Positions 39,173 to 48,800 of a DNA stretch of 64,000 nucleotides are shown here, piece by piece. The translations under genes were made by a program, and so were the position numbers. Below the pieces are notes generated by a model. That model was given only the letters and a program-made list of their open reading frames with translations, had not been told where the DNA came from and did not search any database. The stretch comes from Flaviflexus ciconiae (GTDB taxonomy: Bacteria > Actinomycetota > Actinomycetes > Actinomycetales > Actinomycetaceae), in contig NZ_CP034593.1 of the NCBI RefSeq assembly GCF_003971195.1, positions 1,488,001-1,552,000 on the forward strand. Direction: 5' to 3'. How positions within the stretch are numbered: the first letter of the stretch is position 1; each line of letters begins with the position of its first letter.

Positions 39173-40365
39173 AGGCGTCCCTTTCTCATGATGACGATGA
39201 GGAAGACGAGGCCGCCGACCATCTCGATGATGACGGTGACCGCTCCCCCAGCGTAGAAAACGTGTCGAAGAATGAAGTAGGCCCCGCTGAGGACGACGTA
39301 GCCGAGGAGCGTTGCCACCGGGAAGATCAGGCGGTGGTCGTACGTGTCGGTCATCGAGTACGCGAGCGTCGCAATAAGGAAGCCCAGGAAGGTCATGGGG
39401 CCGACGAGCGAGGTCGTCATCGCCATGAGGATTGAGACAAGCAGGAGCACCTTCATCGTCTCGCGCTTGTGGTTCATACCGAGGTTGCTGGTGACGTCCT
39501 TGCCGAGTGCCAGCACATTAAGGCGGGGGCCCTTCATCCACAGCAGGACACAGCAGACAAGGACGGCAGGAATAACGAGCGGGAAGTAATCCGAGTCGGC
39601 ATTCGACAGGTTTCCAAACAGCCGAGCGGTAAGGACATCGAACTCGTTCGGGTCCATGACACGCTGCATAAAGGTGGAGAGTGAGCCGAGGCCGCCACCG
39701 ATAACAACACCAACGAGAAGCATGATGTGCATGTTCCCGAACCGGCCCGACAGCAGCCAGCCGTAGAGGGCGCCCGCGAAGGCAACCATGAGGCCAACCT
39801 GGAGAATGAACTGCGTCATTCCCATGGTCAGCATGACACCGGAGGCGCCGAAGAAGAACACGACGGATGTCTGGATCACCGTGTACAGGGATTCGAAGCC
39901 CATGATCGACGGCGTGATGATCCGGTTGGCGGTGACGGTCTGGAAGCTGACGGTGGCAAACGCCTGGCAGAGTGCCACGATCACCATAACGACGAGCGAT
40001 TCCGCCCTCATCCCAGCGATCTTCCAGTAGCCTTCCGAGCCAAACTCCATGCCATTGTCGTAGCCGAGCACGCCGAACGTGGTGACAACCGCAAGCGCAA
40101 GAAGGATTCCGATAACGAGTGTGTAGCGAACCCGCTGCTTGGTGGAGGTGAAGGGGCCCGAATGAGCACCGCGCGAACACGTGGAGCGCACGAAACGCTT
40201 CTTACGCGGAGCCTTCTGCTTGGGCTCTGCCGCCGCTTCGGGCTCGTCGGTGACAGAATCGGGCACGATATCCGCCACCGTGTTCGGCACCTTGACGGGC
40301 CTTGCCGGAGCGATGATCGAATCAATCACCGGCAGGTCTTCAAGCTTGTTGCTCGGCGGGTTCAT
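39169..40365 (-). CDS. Iron-siderophore ABC transporter permease (second FecCD-type)
   Basis: 398 residues. The first 70 or so are hydrophilic and rich in charged and proline residues, ahead of the nine to ten membrane helices typical of FecCD permeases. The C-terminal part holds GPMTFLGFLIATLAYSM, the hallmark region contacting the ATPase, and SVLLGYVVLSG-like helices follow. The start at 40365 (MNPPSNK) has a GGAG eight bases upstream; an ATG at 40419 overlapping the previous gene is also open. The partner permease is the next gene upstream. Confidence 0.88.
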   Translation of the reverse strand: MNPPSNKLEDLPVIDSIIAPARPVKVPNTVADIVPDSVTDEPEAAAEPKQKAPRKKRFVRSTCSRGAHSGPFTSTKQRVRYTLVIGILLALAVVTTFGVLGYDNGMEFGSEGYWKIAGMRAESLVVMVIVALCQAFATVSFQTVTANRIITPSIMGFESLYTVIQTSVVFFFGASGVMLTMGMTQFILQVGLMVAFAGALYGWLLSGRFGNMHIMLLVGVVIGGGLGSLSTFMQRVMDPNEFDVLTARLFGNLSNADSDYFPLVIPAVLVCCVLLWMKGPRLNVLALGKDVTSNLGMNHKRETMKVLLLVSILMAMTTSLVGPMTFLGFLIATLAYSMTDTYDHRLIFPVATLLGYVVLSGAYFILRHVFYAGGAVTVIIEMVGGLVFLIVIMRKGRL

Positions 40366-40411
40366 GCTCAACTCCTTCAGTTCTTTATCGCAGATCGACA
40401 GTGTTGCTGCT

Positions 40412-41440
40412 CTAGCCATATCGACGCTGCCTCACGAGAAGGAACACAAAGACGATCGCGCCGAGAACACCGAGGATCAGAGAAACCGGAATCTCGAACG
40501 GCATGATGATCGTGCGGCCAATAATGTCGCACACGGTCACGATAGAAATGCCAACGATGCAGACCCAGGGCAGGTTCGTCCTCAGGTTGTCGCCTCGGAA
40601 CAGGGACACCATGTTCGGGACGATCAAGCCAAGGAACGGCAGGGAGCCGATGACGACGGTGACCACGCCGGTGATTGCCGCGACGATCGTGACGCCGGTA
40701 AAGATCACCGCGTTGTAGTTGAGGCCAACGTTTGTCGCGACTTCCTTGCCGAGGCCAGCAACCGTGAAACGGTCCGCAATGAAGAAGACAATGATGAGAA
40801 GAAGGAGGACTGCCCAGAGCGGCTCGTAGCGACCCCTCGTAACCTCGGTGAATGAACCGGAGAACCAGCGTCCCACATTCTGAAGCTGATCGGTCTGAAG
40901 CGCAATGAATGTGGAGACGGATCCAACAACCGCGCCCAGCATGATTCCGATAATCGGAACAATGAGAGAGGACTTCAGTGTCACTCTCCGCAGGAACATG
41001 AAGAAAACGATGGTGCCGAAGAAGGCAAAGCCAATGGCGCCAATCATGCGGACCATGATCGAGGCGCCCGGGAAAAGAATCATGGTGACGAGCAGGCCAA
41101 GCCCAGCCCATTCTGTCGTACCAACCGTCGACGGTTCAACGAACCGGTTCTGCGTCATGAGCTGCATGACGAGCCCGGAAATAGCCATGGCCGCACCGGC
41201 CAGGATCAGAGCAATGGTCCGCGGAACGCGGGTAATGAAGAACATCCACCAGCCGTCCTCCGTGCTCCACACGTCGTAGACACCGACGAAAAGGGAGAGG
41301 ACAACCAGGCCAATGGTCACCGCAATGCCGATTGCGAGAGCGCCACGTTCCGTGGGTTTACGGAACCGTCGCTTGCCCGCAATCTCGATGACGCCGCGTT
41401 CCACCTTTGGCGTCTTCTTGGTTTCAGTTGAGATGACCAC
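40412..41440 (-). CDS. Iron-siderophore ABC transporter permease (first FecCD-type)
   Basis: 342-residue FecCD permease with about nine membrane helices. GLVMQLMTQNRFVEPSTVG near the N-terminal third and SLPFLGLIVPNMVSLFRGDNLR near the C-terminus are family hallmarks, the latter the ATPase contact. The GTG start at 41440 follows a strong GGAAGG ribosome site; a longer frame to 41506 has none. It forms a heterodimer with the adjacent permease. Confidence 0.9.
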   Translation of the reverse strand: MVISTETKKTPKVERGVIEIAGKRRFRKPTERGALAIGIAVTIGLVVLSLFVGVYDVWSTEDGWWMFFITRVPRTIALILAGAAMAISGLVMQLMTQNRFVEPSTVGTTEWAGLGLLVTMILFPGASIMVRMIGAIGFAFFGTIVFFMFLRRVTLKSSLIVPIIGIMLGAVVGSVSTFIALQTDQLQNVGRWFSGSFTEVTRGRYEPLWAVLLLLIIVFFIADRFTVAGLGKEVATNVGLNYNAVIFTGVTIVAAITGVVTVVIGSLPFLGLIVPNMVSLFRGDNLRTNLPWVCIVGISIVTVCDIIGRTIIMPFEIPVSLILGVLGAIVFVFLLVRQRRYG

Positions 41441-41522
41441 AATTCTTCCTTCCGGCCCCTGGCCGGGTTGTGCCCGGGGCAACGGATGCTGCCCCGGGCG
41501 AATCACTTAATCCCGATGGATG

Positions 41523-42607
41523 CTAGTTCGCCTCGAAGGCGTCTGCCATGGCGTTGAAGAGCTCGGTGTAGTGCTGGATATCTTCAGCGGTGTAGAAGTT
41601 CGGGTTCAGGTAAATGATGTTTCCTTCCTGAACCGCGGTGACGTTCTGCAGTGCCTCCGAGTCGGCGATCAGCTCCTGCGCTGTCGCTGCGTCTTCGGTG
41701 CTAGCACCGGAGTCGCGGTCGAGGACGAGAATCCAGTCGGGGTTCGACTCGGCAATCGCCTCAACGGAGATGTCATCGCCCTGGTGGTTCGTCGAGCCTT
41801 CGCGGTCGAGAGCCGGGGTCAGATCAAGAACGTCGTAGACCGGTCCGATTGCTCGGCCGGTGGACGGGGCCACGTAATTAATGGAGCCGCCGGAGGCCAG
41901 AAGACCGACAACGCTCCACTCTGGGTCATACGCCTCAGCGGCGCGCTCGATCGAGGCGTCGAAGTCGGCAATGAGTTGCTCAGCCTCGGCCTGACGTCCG
42001 AAGACATCACCGAGGAGGGTGGTAAGAGCGCGAAGCTCTTCATCGATCGTGTTGTTTTCGATATCGATGTCCGTGTTGACGAAAGCGGTGTCATCCCCGA
42101 TCAGGCCGCGGATGTCCTTTTCGTACTGCGTGAAACGCTGGCCGTTGAGAATCAGGTCCGGAGCCGCGGTCACGAAGACCTCAAGGTCGGGCTCACGGTG
42201 GTTACCGATGTTCTCGATATCCGGGTTGTCGATGTAGACGGAGAGAATATCCTCGCCCTCGGCATGAGATCAACCGGTGCGCCGGACAGCTCAACATCCC
42301 ACTCGGCAAGCGTCGTGAAGATACGGTTGTCGGTTGCGATGATCGACTGCGGATCCGAGGGGATGGCGACGGTGTTGCCACCCATATCGGTCACCTCGGC
42401 GGCGGGGGCACCTGCCGCGTCGTCGGAACCTTCGGTGTCTTCGGTCTCAGCATCTACATCCGCATCGTCCGACGTCTCAGCAGAGGTCTCCTCCGGGATC
42501 GTCGCATCCTCATCGGTGTCGGCGTCATCGGAGCAAGCAGCCAGCGTCAGGGCTGCAACAGCCGCCATGGCAACCAGGCCAGAGCGGGTACCGGACAGAG
42601 TTTTCAT
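41523..42607 (-). pseudogene. Iron-siderophore binding lipoprotein, frameshifted
   Basis: The N-terminal part is read from 42607 (MKTLSGTRSG, lipobox LAAC with Cys25, acidic linker, VTDMGGNTVAIP, then DVELSGAPVDLMP). At about 42260-42266 the frame slips by one base and continues in another frame as EGEDILSVYIDNPDIENIGN, REPDLEVFVTAAPDLIL and the rest of an FhuD/FecB-type domain to 41523. Restoring one C would give a single protein of about 360 residues. It is the only binding protein beside the two permeases, so uptake may be impaired if the shift is real. A sequencing slip is equally possible. Confidence 0.85.
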
Positions 42608-42651
42608 CTGCACTCTTTCGTATAGGCATCAGTAAACGAACAGACTTCGTT

Positions 42652-42670
42652 AGTTGTTAGGCTAACCTAA
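42652..42670. promoter_or_regulatory. IdeR/DtxR-like iron box upstream of the siderophore uptake operon
   Basis: AGTTGTTAGGCTAACCTAA matches 15 of 19 consensus positions. It is 45 bases before the lipoprotein gene start. Confidence 0.85.
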
Positions 42671-43073
42671 CCTATTTAGGAAATGCCACCGTTTCGTTAA
42701 TGCTTTTTCGTTGACGCTTCAACGATCATCAAAGGCCCCAGTGAGTTTTCCGCGCAAAATCAACAATCACGTCAGATCTGAGCGAATCCGGACAAACCGC
42801 AACAATGAGGTTAATCACTTGAAAAGCAGGAAAAAACGTGGATAGACCCGAAAACCCTAAAAAATGGATTAGTTAAAGTTACAGTTCCGAATTCGTGAGA
42901 TTTCATTGATATATCACCGATTTCTCGGGCTTACTGAGCATCTCGGACGGAGCTAACATTGCCCTGCTACCGTCGGGACCATCATCCCAATTTCGGACGA
43001 AATGGACGCCAACTGCGCCACTCTCACAGGTCGTAGCGACAGGTTTGTCCGAGGAGCCCGATATTTTTAAACG
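42671..43073. other. AT-rich intergenic stretch, no gene seen
   Basis: Non-coding sequence between the iron operon promoter and the convergent-side end of the sortase gene. No hairpin or open frame of note. Confidence 0.6.
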
Positions 43074-43970
43074 CTATCGTCGCCCGCCCGTGCGAACAAA
43101 GAGCACCGTAGCTCCGGTCCCCGTTGTAAAGATCAGCGCCCACCACGGGAAGCCGGCGGCCGCACTCGTCTCCCCTACCGCCGTGTCAGTGTCCTCTTGA
43201 GGGATGCGCTCGCCCCGCACGAGCAGTCGATGGCTGTTCACCCCGACCGGGGTGCAAGTGAAAAGGGTGACGTAGTCACGCCCGGCGACAATGTGAATCG
43301 CGTCGAGCTCATCGGGCTCAATGATGGCAATGTCGTCCACTCGGTAGCGGTGGACTCTACCAAGCACCTCAACGAAGAACTCATCGCCCACCTCAGCTTC
43401 GTGTAGCGGAGTGAACAGCCGAGCATTCGGAAGGCCGGAGTGCGCGGTGAGAACTGTATGGGACGACGAACCACCCACCGGTAGCGACGAGCCAACCAGG
43501 TGCCCGGCTCCCGCACGCAGCACGTCGTCGCCCGTTCCGCGATAGATCGGCAGGTCGATCCCAACCTCCCCGTAGCGCACCCGCCCAATCGCATCCGAGC
43601 CTTCCACGGCAAGCTGGGTCCCATACGCAGCGGGAAAGGTGACCGAATCAGTTTCCTCAACACTGAGCCCGGCGGGATAACCGCCCGCGACCGCATAGGG
43701 ATCCGTGAGGCTGTCGGGTGACAGGGTGGCGTTGTACGCCTCGGCGCTGTGCAACAGTTCTTCCTTCTTCTGGCTTTCCAGCCCGCTGACCACCCGCTCG
43801 TAACCGCCGATTTCCTCAGCGTGACGCAGGCGCGAGTACCAGTCAGCTGCGGTTGGGAACAGCAACGCAGCCAGCCCCAGGACGACAACGAGGACGATAC
43901 TCAGCCCTTGAAAGACTGGGCGGGACGAGAGGGCCGGAATCGCCTCGTGTCGGGGTCGCAGAACAGTCAA
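43074..43970 (-). CDS. Class C (pilus-type) sortase
   Basis: 298-residue transpeptidase. It has an N-terminal membrane helix (about 18-40), a lid-like DPY motif (D90-P91-Y92), catalytic H177 (LTAHSG), C239 in TLFTCTP and R248 in HRLLVRG, and a C-terminal helix (about 275-292), all as in class C sortases. The TTG start at 43970 follows a GGGAGG six bases before; the frame stays open to 44195 but the extra residues look non-coding. No pilin gene or LPxTG protein lies in the window, so substrates must be elsewhere. 43971-44180 holds no gene. Confidence 0.9.
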   Translation of the reverse strand: MTVLRPRHEAIPALSSRPVFQGLSIVLVVVLGLAALLFPTAADWYSRLRHAEEIGGYERVVSGLESQKKEELLHSAEAYNATLSPDSLTDPYAVAGGYPAGLSVEETDSVTFPAAYGTQLAVEGSDAIGRVRYGEVGIDLPIYRGTGDDVLRAGAGHLVGSSLPVGGSSSHTVLTAHSGLPNARLFTPLHEAEVGDEFFVEVLGRVHRYRVDDIAIIEPDELDAIHIVAGRDYVTLFTCTPVGVNSHRLLVRGERIPQEDTDTAVGETSAAAGFPWWALIFTTGTGATVLFVRTGGRR

Positions 43971-44180
43971 CGCATTTCCTCCCGATCGGCACCCCGCCAG
44001 CAAGCAACCCCGTGGGCTAGCATCCAGCCTTCCGTCGATCAGACTGCCATGTACTGAGCGGCACACGCCGCCGCCTCCAATTACTCGTGGATAAATACCG
44101 TCGGCGGGGAACTGTGCAAAACACCGAATGGAACCGGAAGGTGCGGGCGTTGTGATCTTTACGCGCTCCTCGGCGCAGGG

Positions 44181-44222
44181 CGCGACCGGGCACACTCTGA
44201 GGGAAGAGGGTGCCCGGTCGCG
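44181..44222 (-). terminator. Terminator after the Rho-N-like gene
   Basis: Perfect 13-bp stem (CGCGACCGGGCAC with its complement), 16-base loop. Confidence 0.65.
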
Positions 44223-44274
44223 AAGTAAAATGCCTGGTTGAGTAGCGAAGCCCTGTGTGACGATGGAGGCGGAC

Positions 44275-44526
44275 TCAGTGGTTCCGGAGCTTCTTGATTA
44301 GCTCGTCCTTCTTGAGGGAGGAATAGTTGGTGAGGCCGAGTTCCTTCGCCCGGTCCCTCAGTTCATCCACGGTTCGATCTTCATAGTCATCGGCTCTTCC
44401 CCCGCGTTTGCCTACATTCGACCTACCTTCATTGGCGGCCGCATTGGAAATCCGTGCGGCTTTCTCCTTGGACGCACCGTCTTCGCGTAGGGACTCGTAC
44501 AGTTCTGGATCATTGATGCTAGACAT
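44275..44526 (-). CDS. Small Rho-N-domain protein
   Basis: 83 residues. The C-terminal half (DRTVDELRDRAKELGLTNYSSLKKDELIKKLRNH) is a Rho N-terminal/SAP-like helix-extended-loop-helix, suggesting nucleic-acid binding. The N-terminal half (SINDPELYESLREDGASKEKAARISNAAAN) is like a conserved actinobacterial small-protein family. A GGAGG ribosome site lies just upstream. Function unknown; it stands alone between a sortase and a transporter gene. Confidence 0.75.
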   Translation of the reverse strand: MSSINDPELYESLREDGASKEKAARISNAAANEGRSNVGKRGGRADDYEDRTVDELRDRAKELGLTNYSSLKKDELIKKLRNH

Positions 44527-44723
44527 TGCTCCTCCTTAGAGCCTGGGCCAGCCAATCTACGCCTCCACGATACTGAATACGAGGTGCAGAGGCATCGCAC
44601 CCAAGTACCTCCCAGGTTCTGGGCGCCTCGATGGATAAAGCCACAGTGGATGAGGATTGTTCTGAAACGAATCGGTTACGGTCCGGTACGCCGCCACCTC
44701 TCATTTCAGAGCCAAATGTCCGC

Positions 44724-45485
44724 CTAGAACCAGCTCTGGCACATCGTGTAAATGCCGACGGCGGCGACAAGAACAGCGAATGTTCCCGTGAGGACACGTT
44801 GGGGAATCTTTGACGAGAAGACGGAACCGATCAGTCCGCCGACAATCGAGCCCGCGACGAAGAGGCCGATGAGTTGGAAGTTGAGATCTCCCTGGAATGG
44901 AAGCCTGCCAAGGATTCCCACGAGGGAGGAGATAACCATGACAAGGAGGGAGGTGCCGACGGCGTGCCGCATTGTCATTTTCATGATGAGAACGAGGGCT
45001 GGGACAACCATGAATCCCCCGCCAACGCCGAACAGTCCCGTGGCAAAACCAGTCACCGTGGCAACGGCAATGAGGCCGAGCTTCTCCCGCCACGTCATCG
45101 GCCCATCCCGCGGCGGAGCCACCTTCGTGGATCCCCGCACCGTGTTATACGCAAACAGAACTGCAACAAGCAGAAGGAAAATGGCGAAGACGCGAACAAT
45201 GAGGAGGTCGTCAATAAGAAGGGATGCCCTGGCACCCAGGAATGAACCGAGAACCGACAGGGTGCCGAACACCAATCCCTCTTTGATCCGCACGTTGGAC
45301 TGACGGACGTGAATCGTGAGCGATCCGGCCGATGTGAGCGCCACTCCCAGCAGGGAGCCAATGGCTGCCGCGTACGCCGGCTGGTCAAGAACGTACATGA
45401 GGACCGGGATCGAAAGGATGCCTCCACCGGCACCGAGCAATCCGACGACGATACCGATACTAAGACCAACCAGCAACGGGATCAT
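44724..45485 (-). CDS. TSUP (TauE/SafE) family transporter
   Basis: 253-residue membrane protein with about eight helices in two related halves. The N-terminal half has GIVVGLLGAGGGILSIPVL and the second half FATGLFGVGGGFMVVPALVL, both the glycine-rich TSUP motif. Members export sulfite, sulfonates or other organic anions, so a link to sulfur stress is possible but not shown. The ATG at 45485 has an AAGGA eight bases upstream; the longer frame to 45533 lacks one. Confidence 0.88.
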   Translation of the reverse strand: MIPLLVGLSIGIVVGLLGAGGGILSIPVLMYVLDQPAYAAAIGSLLGVALTSAGSLTIHVRQSNVRIKEGLVFGTLSVLGSFLGARASLLIDDLLIVRVFAIFLLLVAVLFAYNTVRGSTKVAPPRDGPMTWREKLGLIAVATVTGFATGLFGVGGGFMVVPALVLIMKMTMRHAVGTSLLVMVISSLVGILGRLPFQGDLNFQLIGLFVAGSIVGGLIGSVFSSKIPQRVLTGTFAVLVAAVGIYTMCQSWF

Positions 45486-45571
45486 GCCTCGGTCCTTTCC
45501 GTGAGTTTCAGGCCAGACCAAGGGTAAACCCAACTCGGCTCGCGACCGGCACCAACTCTACCTGGGAAACA

Positions 45572-45603
45572 CAAAGGCCCAGTTCTTTCGAACTGGGCCT
45601 TTG
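45572..45603 (-). terminator. Terminator after initiator tRNA
   Basis: Perfect 14-bp stem (CAAAGGCCCAGTTC with its complement), 4-base loop TTTC. It lies five bases past the tRNA 3' end. Confidence 0.85.
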
Positions 45604-45608
45604 CCACT

Positions 45609-45685
45609 TGGTGGCGGGGGCAGGATTTGAACCTACGACCTCCGGGTTATGAGCCCGGCGAGCTACCGAACTGCTCCACCCCGCG
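45609..45685 (-). tRNA. Initiator tRNA-Met (CAT)
   Basis: 77 bases folding as a cloverleaf, with CTCATAA anticodon loop and CCA encoded. Two initiator signs are seen: three G-C pairs at the base of the anticodon stem (GGG/CCC) and an unpaired first acceptor position (C1 opposite C72 in place of a Watson-Crick pair). Confidence 0.95.
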
Positions 45686-45802
45686 GCGACTTCTCTACCT
45701 TAGGTGAGGCTGGGATTATTCTCAAGGCAGGAGCTACGTTAGCCCTCTCACACAGGCAATATTCCGCGAATTCACGCCGACTATGGCGTACGGACTTAGG
45801 AA

Positions 45803-45836
45803 GGGAGGGCACCCGCGTGTGTGCGGATGCCCTCCC
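45803..45836 (-). terminator. Terminator after the UPF0182 gene
   Basis: GGGAGGGCA-CCGC arms pair with GCGG-TGCCCTCCC with one mismatch; loop GTGTGT. Confidence 0.7.
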
Positions 45837-45863
45837 TGGTGCGCTCACGAGGAGCGGTGATTA

Positions 45864-48800
45864 TCAGTTCTCACCGTCGAGCTCCTGCTGGGCTTCGACT
45901 GCCTGCTCGAGCGCCTCATCGAGACGATCCTGGGCTTCGCCGTAAGCTGCCCAGTCGCCGGACTGCATGGCCTCCTGCGAGTCCTCCATGGCGTCCTGTG
46001 CGTTACGCAACGCGATGTCGAGACGTTCCTGCGCGGAGCCAACGACCTGCGTCGGCCCGGTCGAGTCCTCGGTGGGCTCGTCCGTCGGCTCCTCGGTGGG
46101 CTGCTCGGTCGCATCATCGGTCGGCTCCTGTGTGGCGCCGTCCTTTGCGTCCTCAGCCCGTTCCTCGCGCTCTTCCGCATCCACGTTCGAGTCCCCTGCC
46201 TCGGCACCGGAGTCTCCGTCGAAGACCTGGTCGAGTGCCTGGTCGAGCGTCGGAGCAAATCCAACCTGATCACCGAAGGCTACGAGGACGTACTGGAGGA
46301 GCGGGTACGAGGTACCCTGCGACGCCTGGACGTAGACCGGCTGGACGTACAGCAGGCCGCCACCCATGGGAAGCGTCAGGAGGTTACCGGAACGAACCGT
46401 CGATCCACCCTGTCGGAGCAGGTTGAGTTCCTGCGAGACTTCAGCGTTGGCGTTGAAGCTGTTCTGGACCTGGCCCGGGCCCGGGACCGTCAGGTCACGC
46501 GGCAGTTCGAGCAGTCTGAGCTGACCGTAGTCCTCGTCCTTGACTCCCGCTTCGCTACCGGCATCGGCATTGACCGCGAGGAAGCCCGTGAGGACGTTCC
46601 TGTCAGTGTTACCGCCCGGGATGAAGGAGGTCGACAGTGAGAAGGTCGCTTCGTCCGTTCCCGGCATCTGCAGCGTCTGGTAGTACGGCGGCTGAGCCGT
46701 CGTCGTGGCACCCTCGCCGACCGTCGGGTCCGGGGGAACATTCCAGAAGTCACCACCGGAGTAGAACGAAGCAGCATCCTTCACGTGGTAACGGGTAAGC
46801 AGCTGTCGCTGAACCTTGAACAGGTCCTCCGGGTAGCGGACGTGACTCATGAGGTCGCCCGACATTTCATTCATGTCGGTGAGCTGGCCGGGGAAGATCT
46901 TGTCCCACACCTTGAGGACGGGATCGTCCTCGTCCCAGCGGTACAGGGTGACCGAACCGTCGTAGGCGTTCACAACGGCCTTGACGGAGTTACGGATGTA
47001 GTTCACTTCCTCGGGGATGTAGCCAACGATCTGGCTGTTCGGATCCGTCGTGGTCGTGGCGTCCTCGAGGGACTCGCGTGCCGAGTACGGGTACTGGTTT
47101 GTCGTCGTGTAACCGTCGATGATCCATACCAGATCCTTGGCCGTTTCCTCGTCGCCATCCATGTCGACAACGGCGGGGTATGCCTTCGAGTCGAGTGTCA
47201 GGTACGGGGCAACCTTCTCCACACGAGTGTGGGGATCACGGTCGTAAAGGATCTGCGAGTTCTCGTTGACACGGTCGGAGAAGAAGATCTCCTGGTCCCG
47301 GAACTTCGTGGCGAAGAGAAGCTTCGTCCATATGTTGTCGATCTTCGGGCCACCATCACCCGAGTAGGTGTTGTTCACCTGACCATTCGGGGCATCATCG
47401 TTCGGGTAGTCAAGCTCCCACGCGTCCGCACCGTCGGGGACACCGACGATCGAGTAGTCCGGAGAGTTCTGGCCGAAGTAGACGCGGGGCTCGTACTCGC
47501 CGAGCTCACCAACGGACGGGATCCCCTGCTCGTAGAAGGCCGGACGACCATCGTCCTGAGCGGTATTGCCGAAGGCGGCAACGACGCCGTAGCCGTGCGT
47601 GTAGACCGTGTGGTCGTTAACCCACGTGCGCTGGTCGTCGCCAAGGCCGTTGAGGTTGAGCTCGCGAACCGCAATCACGGTATCGCGATCCTCGCCATCA
47701 ATTTCGTACTTGTCGACAGCCAGCTGGCTGGCGAAACCGTAGTACTGGCGGTTCTGCTGAAGCTGGTTGAACGTTGGCGAAACGATGTTTGGATCGAGCA
47801 GACGGATCTGAGCCGTCGACTGGGAGTCCTCGCGGAGCTGGCCCGCGGTCGCCTCGGTTTCCGCGTTGTACGTGGTCTGATCAATGTTATCGAGGCCGTA
47901 GGCCGCGAGGGTCGCATCAATGTTGCGCTGAATGTATGGCGATTCGAGCTCAACAGCGTTCGGCTGTACCTGGAACTGCTGGACGAGAGCCGGGTATGCG
48001 GTGCCCACCACGATCTGGGCGATCACGGCGACTGCGATACCCGCGATAGCGACGCGCAGGACGCCCTTAACAGCAACCCATACGAAGATACCCGCGATGA
48101 TGACGCAGATGCCGGTCATGATTTCGCGAGCGGGGAGGGATGCTTGCACGTCGGTGAACGACGCACCCGCGTAGCGATAGTTGTCGCCAATGAGGAGCTC
48201 GTATCGGGACAGCCAGAACCAGCCGGCAGCAACGAGCGAGGAGATCGCGCCAAGGACCGACAGGTGGATGCGGGCCTTCTTCGAGACGTACAGCGGTTTC
48301 TGGGTCGGGTCGATGCCACCGTACAGGTAGTGCATGACGAGCGCGACGATCCACGAGCCGACAAGGAGCTTGACCATGAAGGACAGGAGAAGCTGCAGCA
48401 TCGGGAGCGTGAAGACAAAGAAGCCAACATCGAGACCGAACTCGGGGTCCTTCATGCCAAACGGTTCACGGTTGATAAACATGAGGACCGTGCGCCACTG
48501 CGCACCGGTCCCTGCCGCGAAAATAAGGCCGAGGACGACGGGAAGTCCGTAGAAGGTCAGCTTCCGGTACTTGCTGATGCCGTCCCGGTAGGGGTCAAGA
48601 TTGCGGTTCCTGATTGCCCCCGGCTCGGGAATGCCATCAGCCGGGTACGCGAGCTTCATGTTGAGCCACAGAACAATGGCGAGGATAAGGGTAGCGACGG
48701 CACCAACGCCGATCTGCGCTCCCCACTGAGTCCAGAAGACGCGCACGGCTTCGAGCTGATCAAACCAGAGCACCTCGGTCCAGACATTCGCCGTGATGAC

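Noticed and set aside
41520..42635. 371-codon plus-strand frame across the siderophore-binding gene
   Set aside because: Antisense; the lipoprotein signal, acidic linker and binding domain on the minus strand are clearly the real coding sequence, even though frameshifted.
45860..46200. Repeats in this stretch as a possible CRISPR or tandem repeat
   Set aside because: They are codons of the Pro-Thr-Glu-rich tail of the UPF0182 protein, with no spacer structure.
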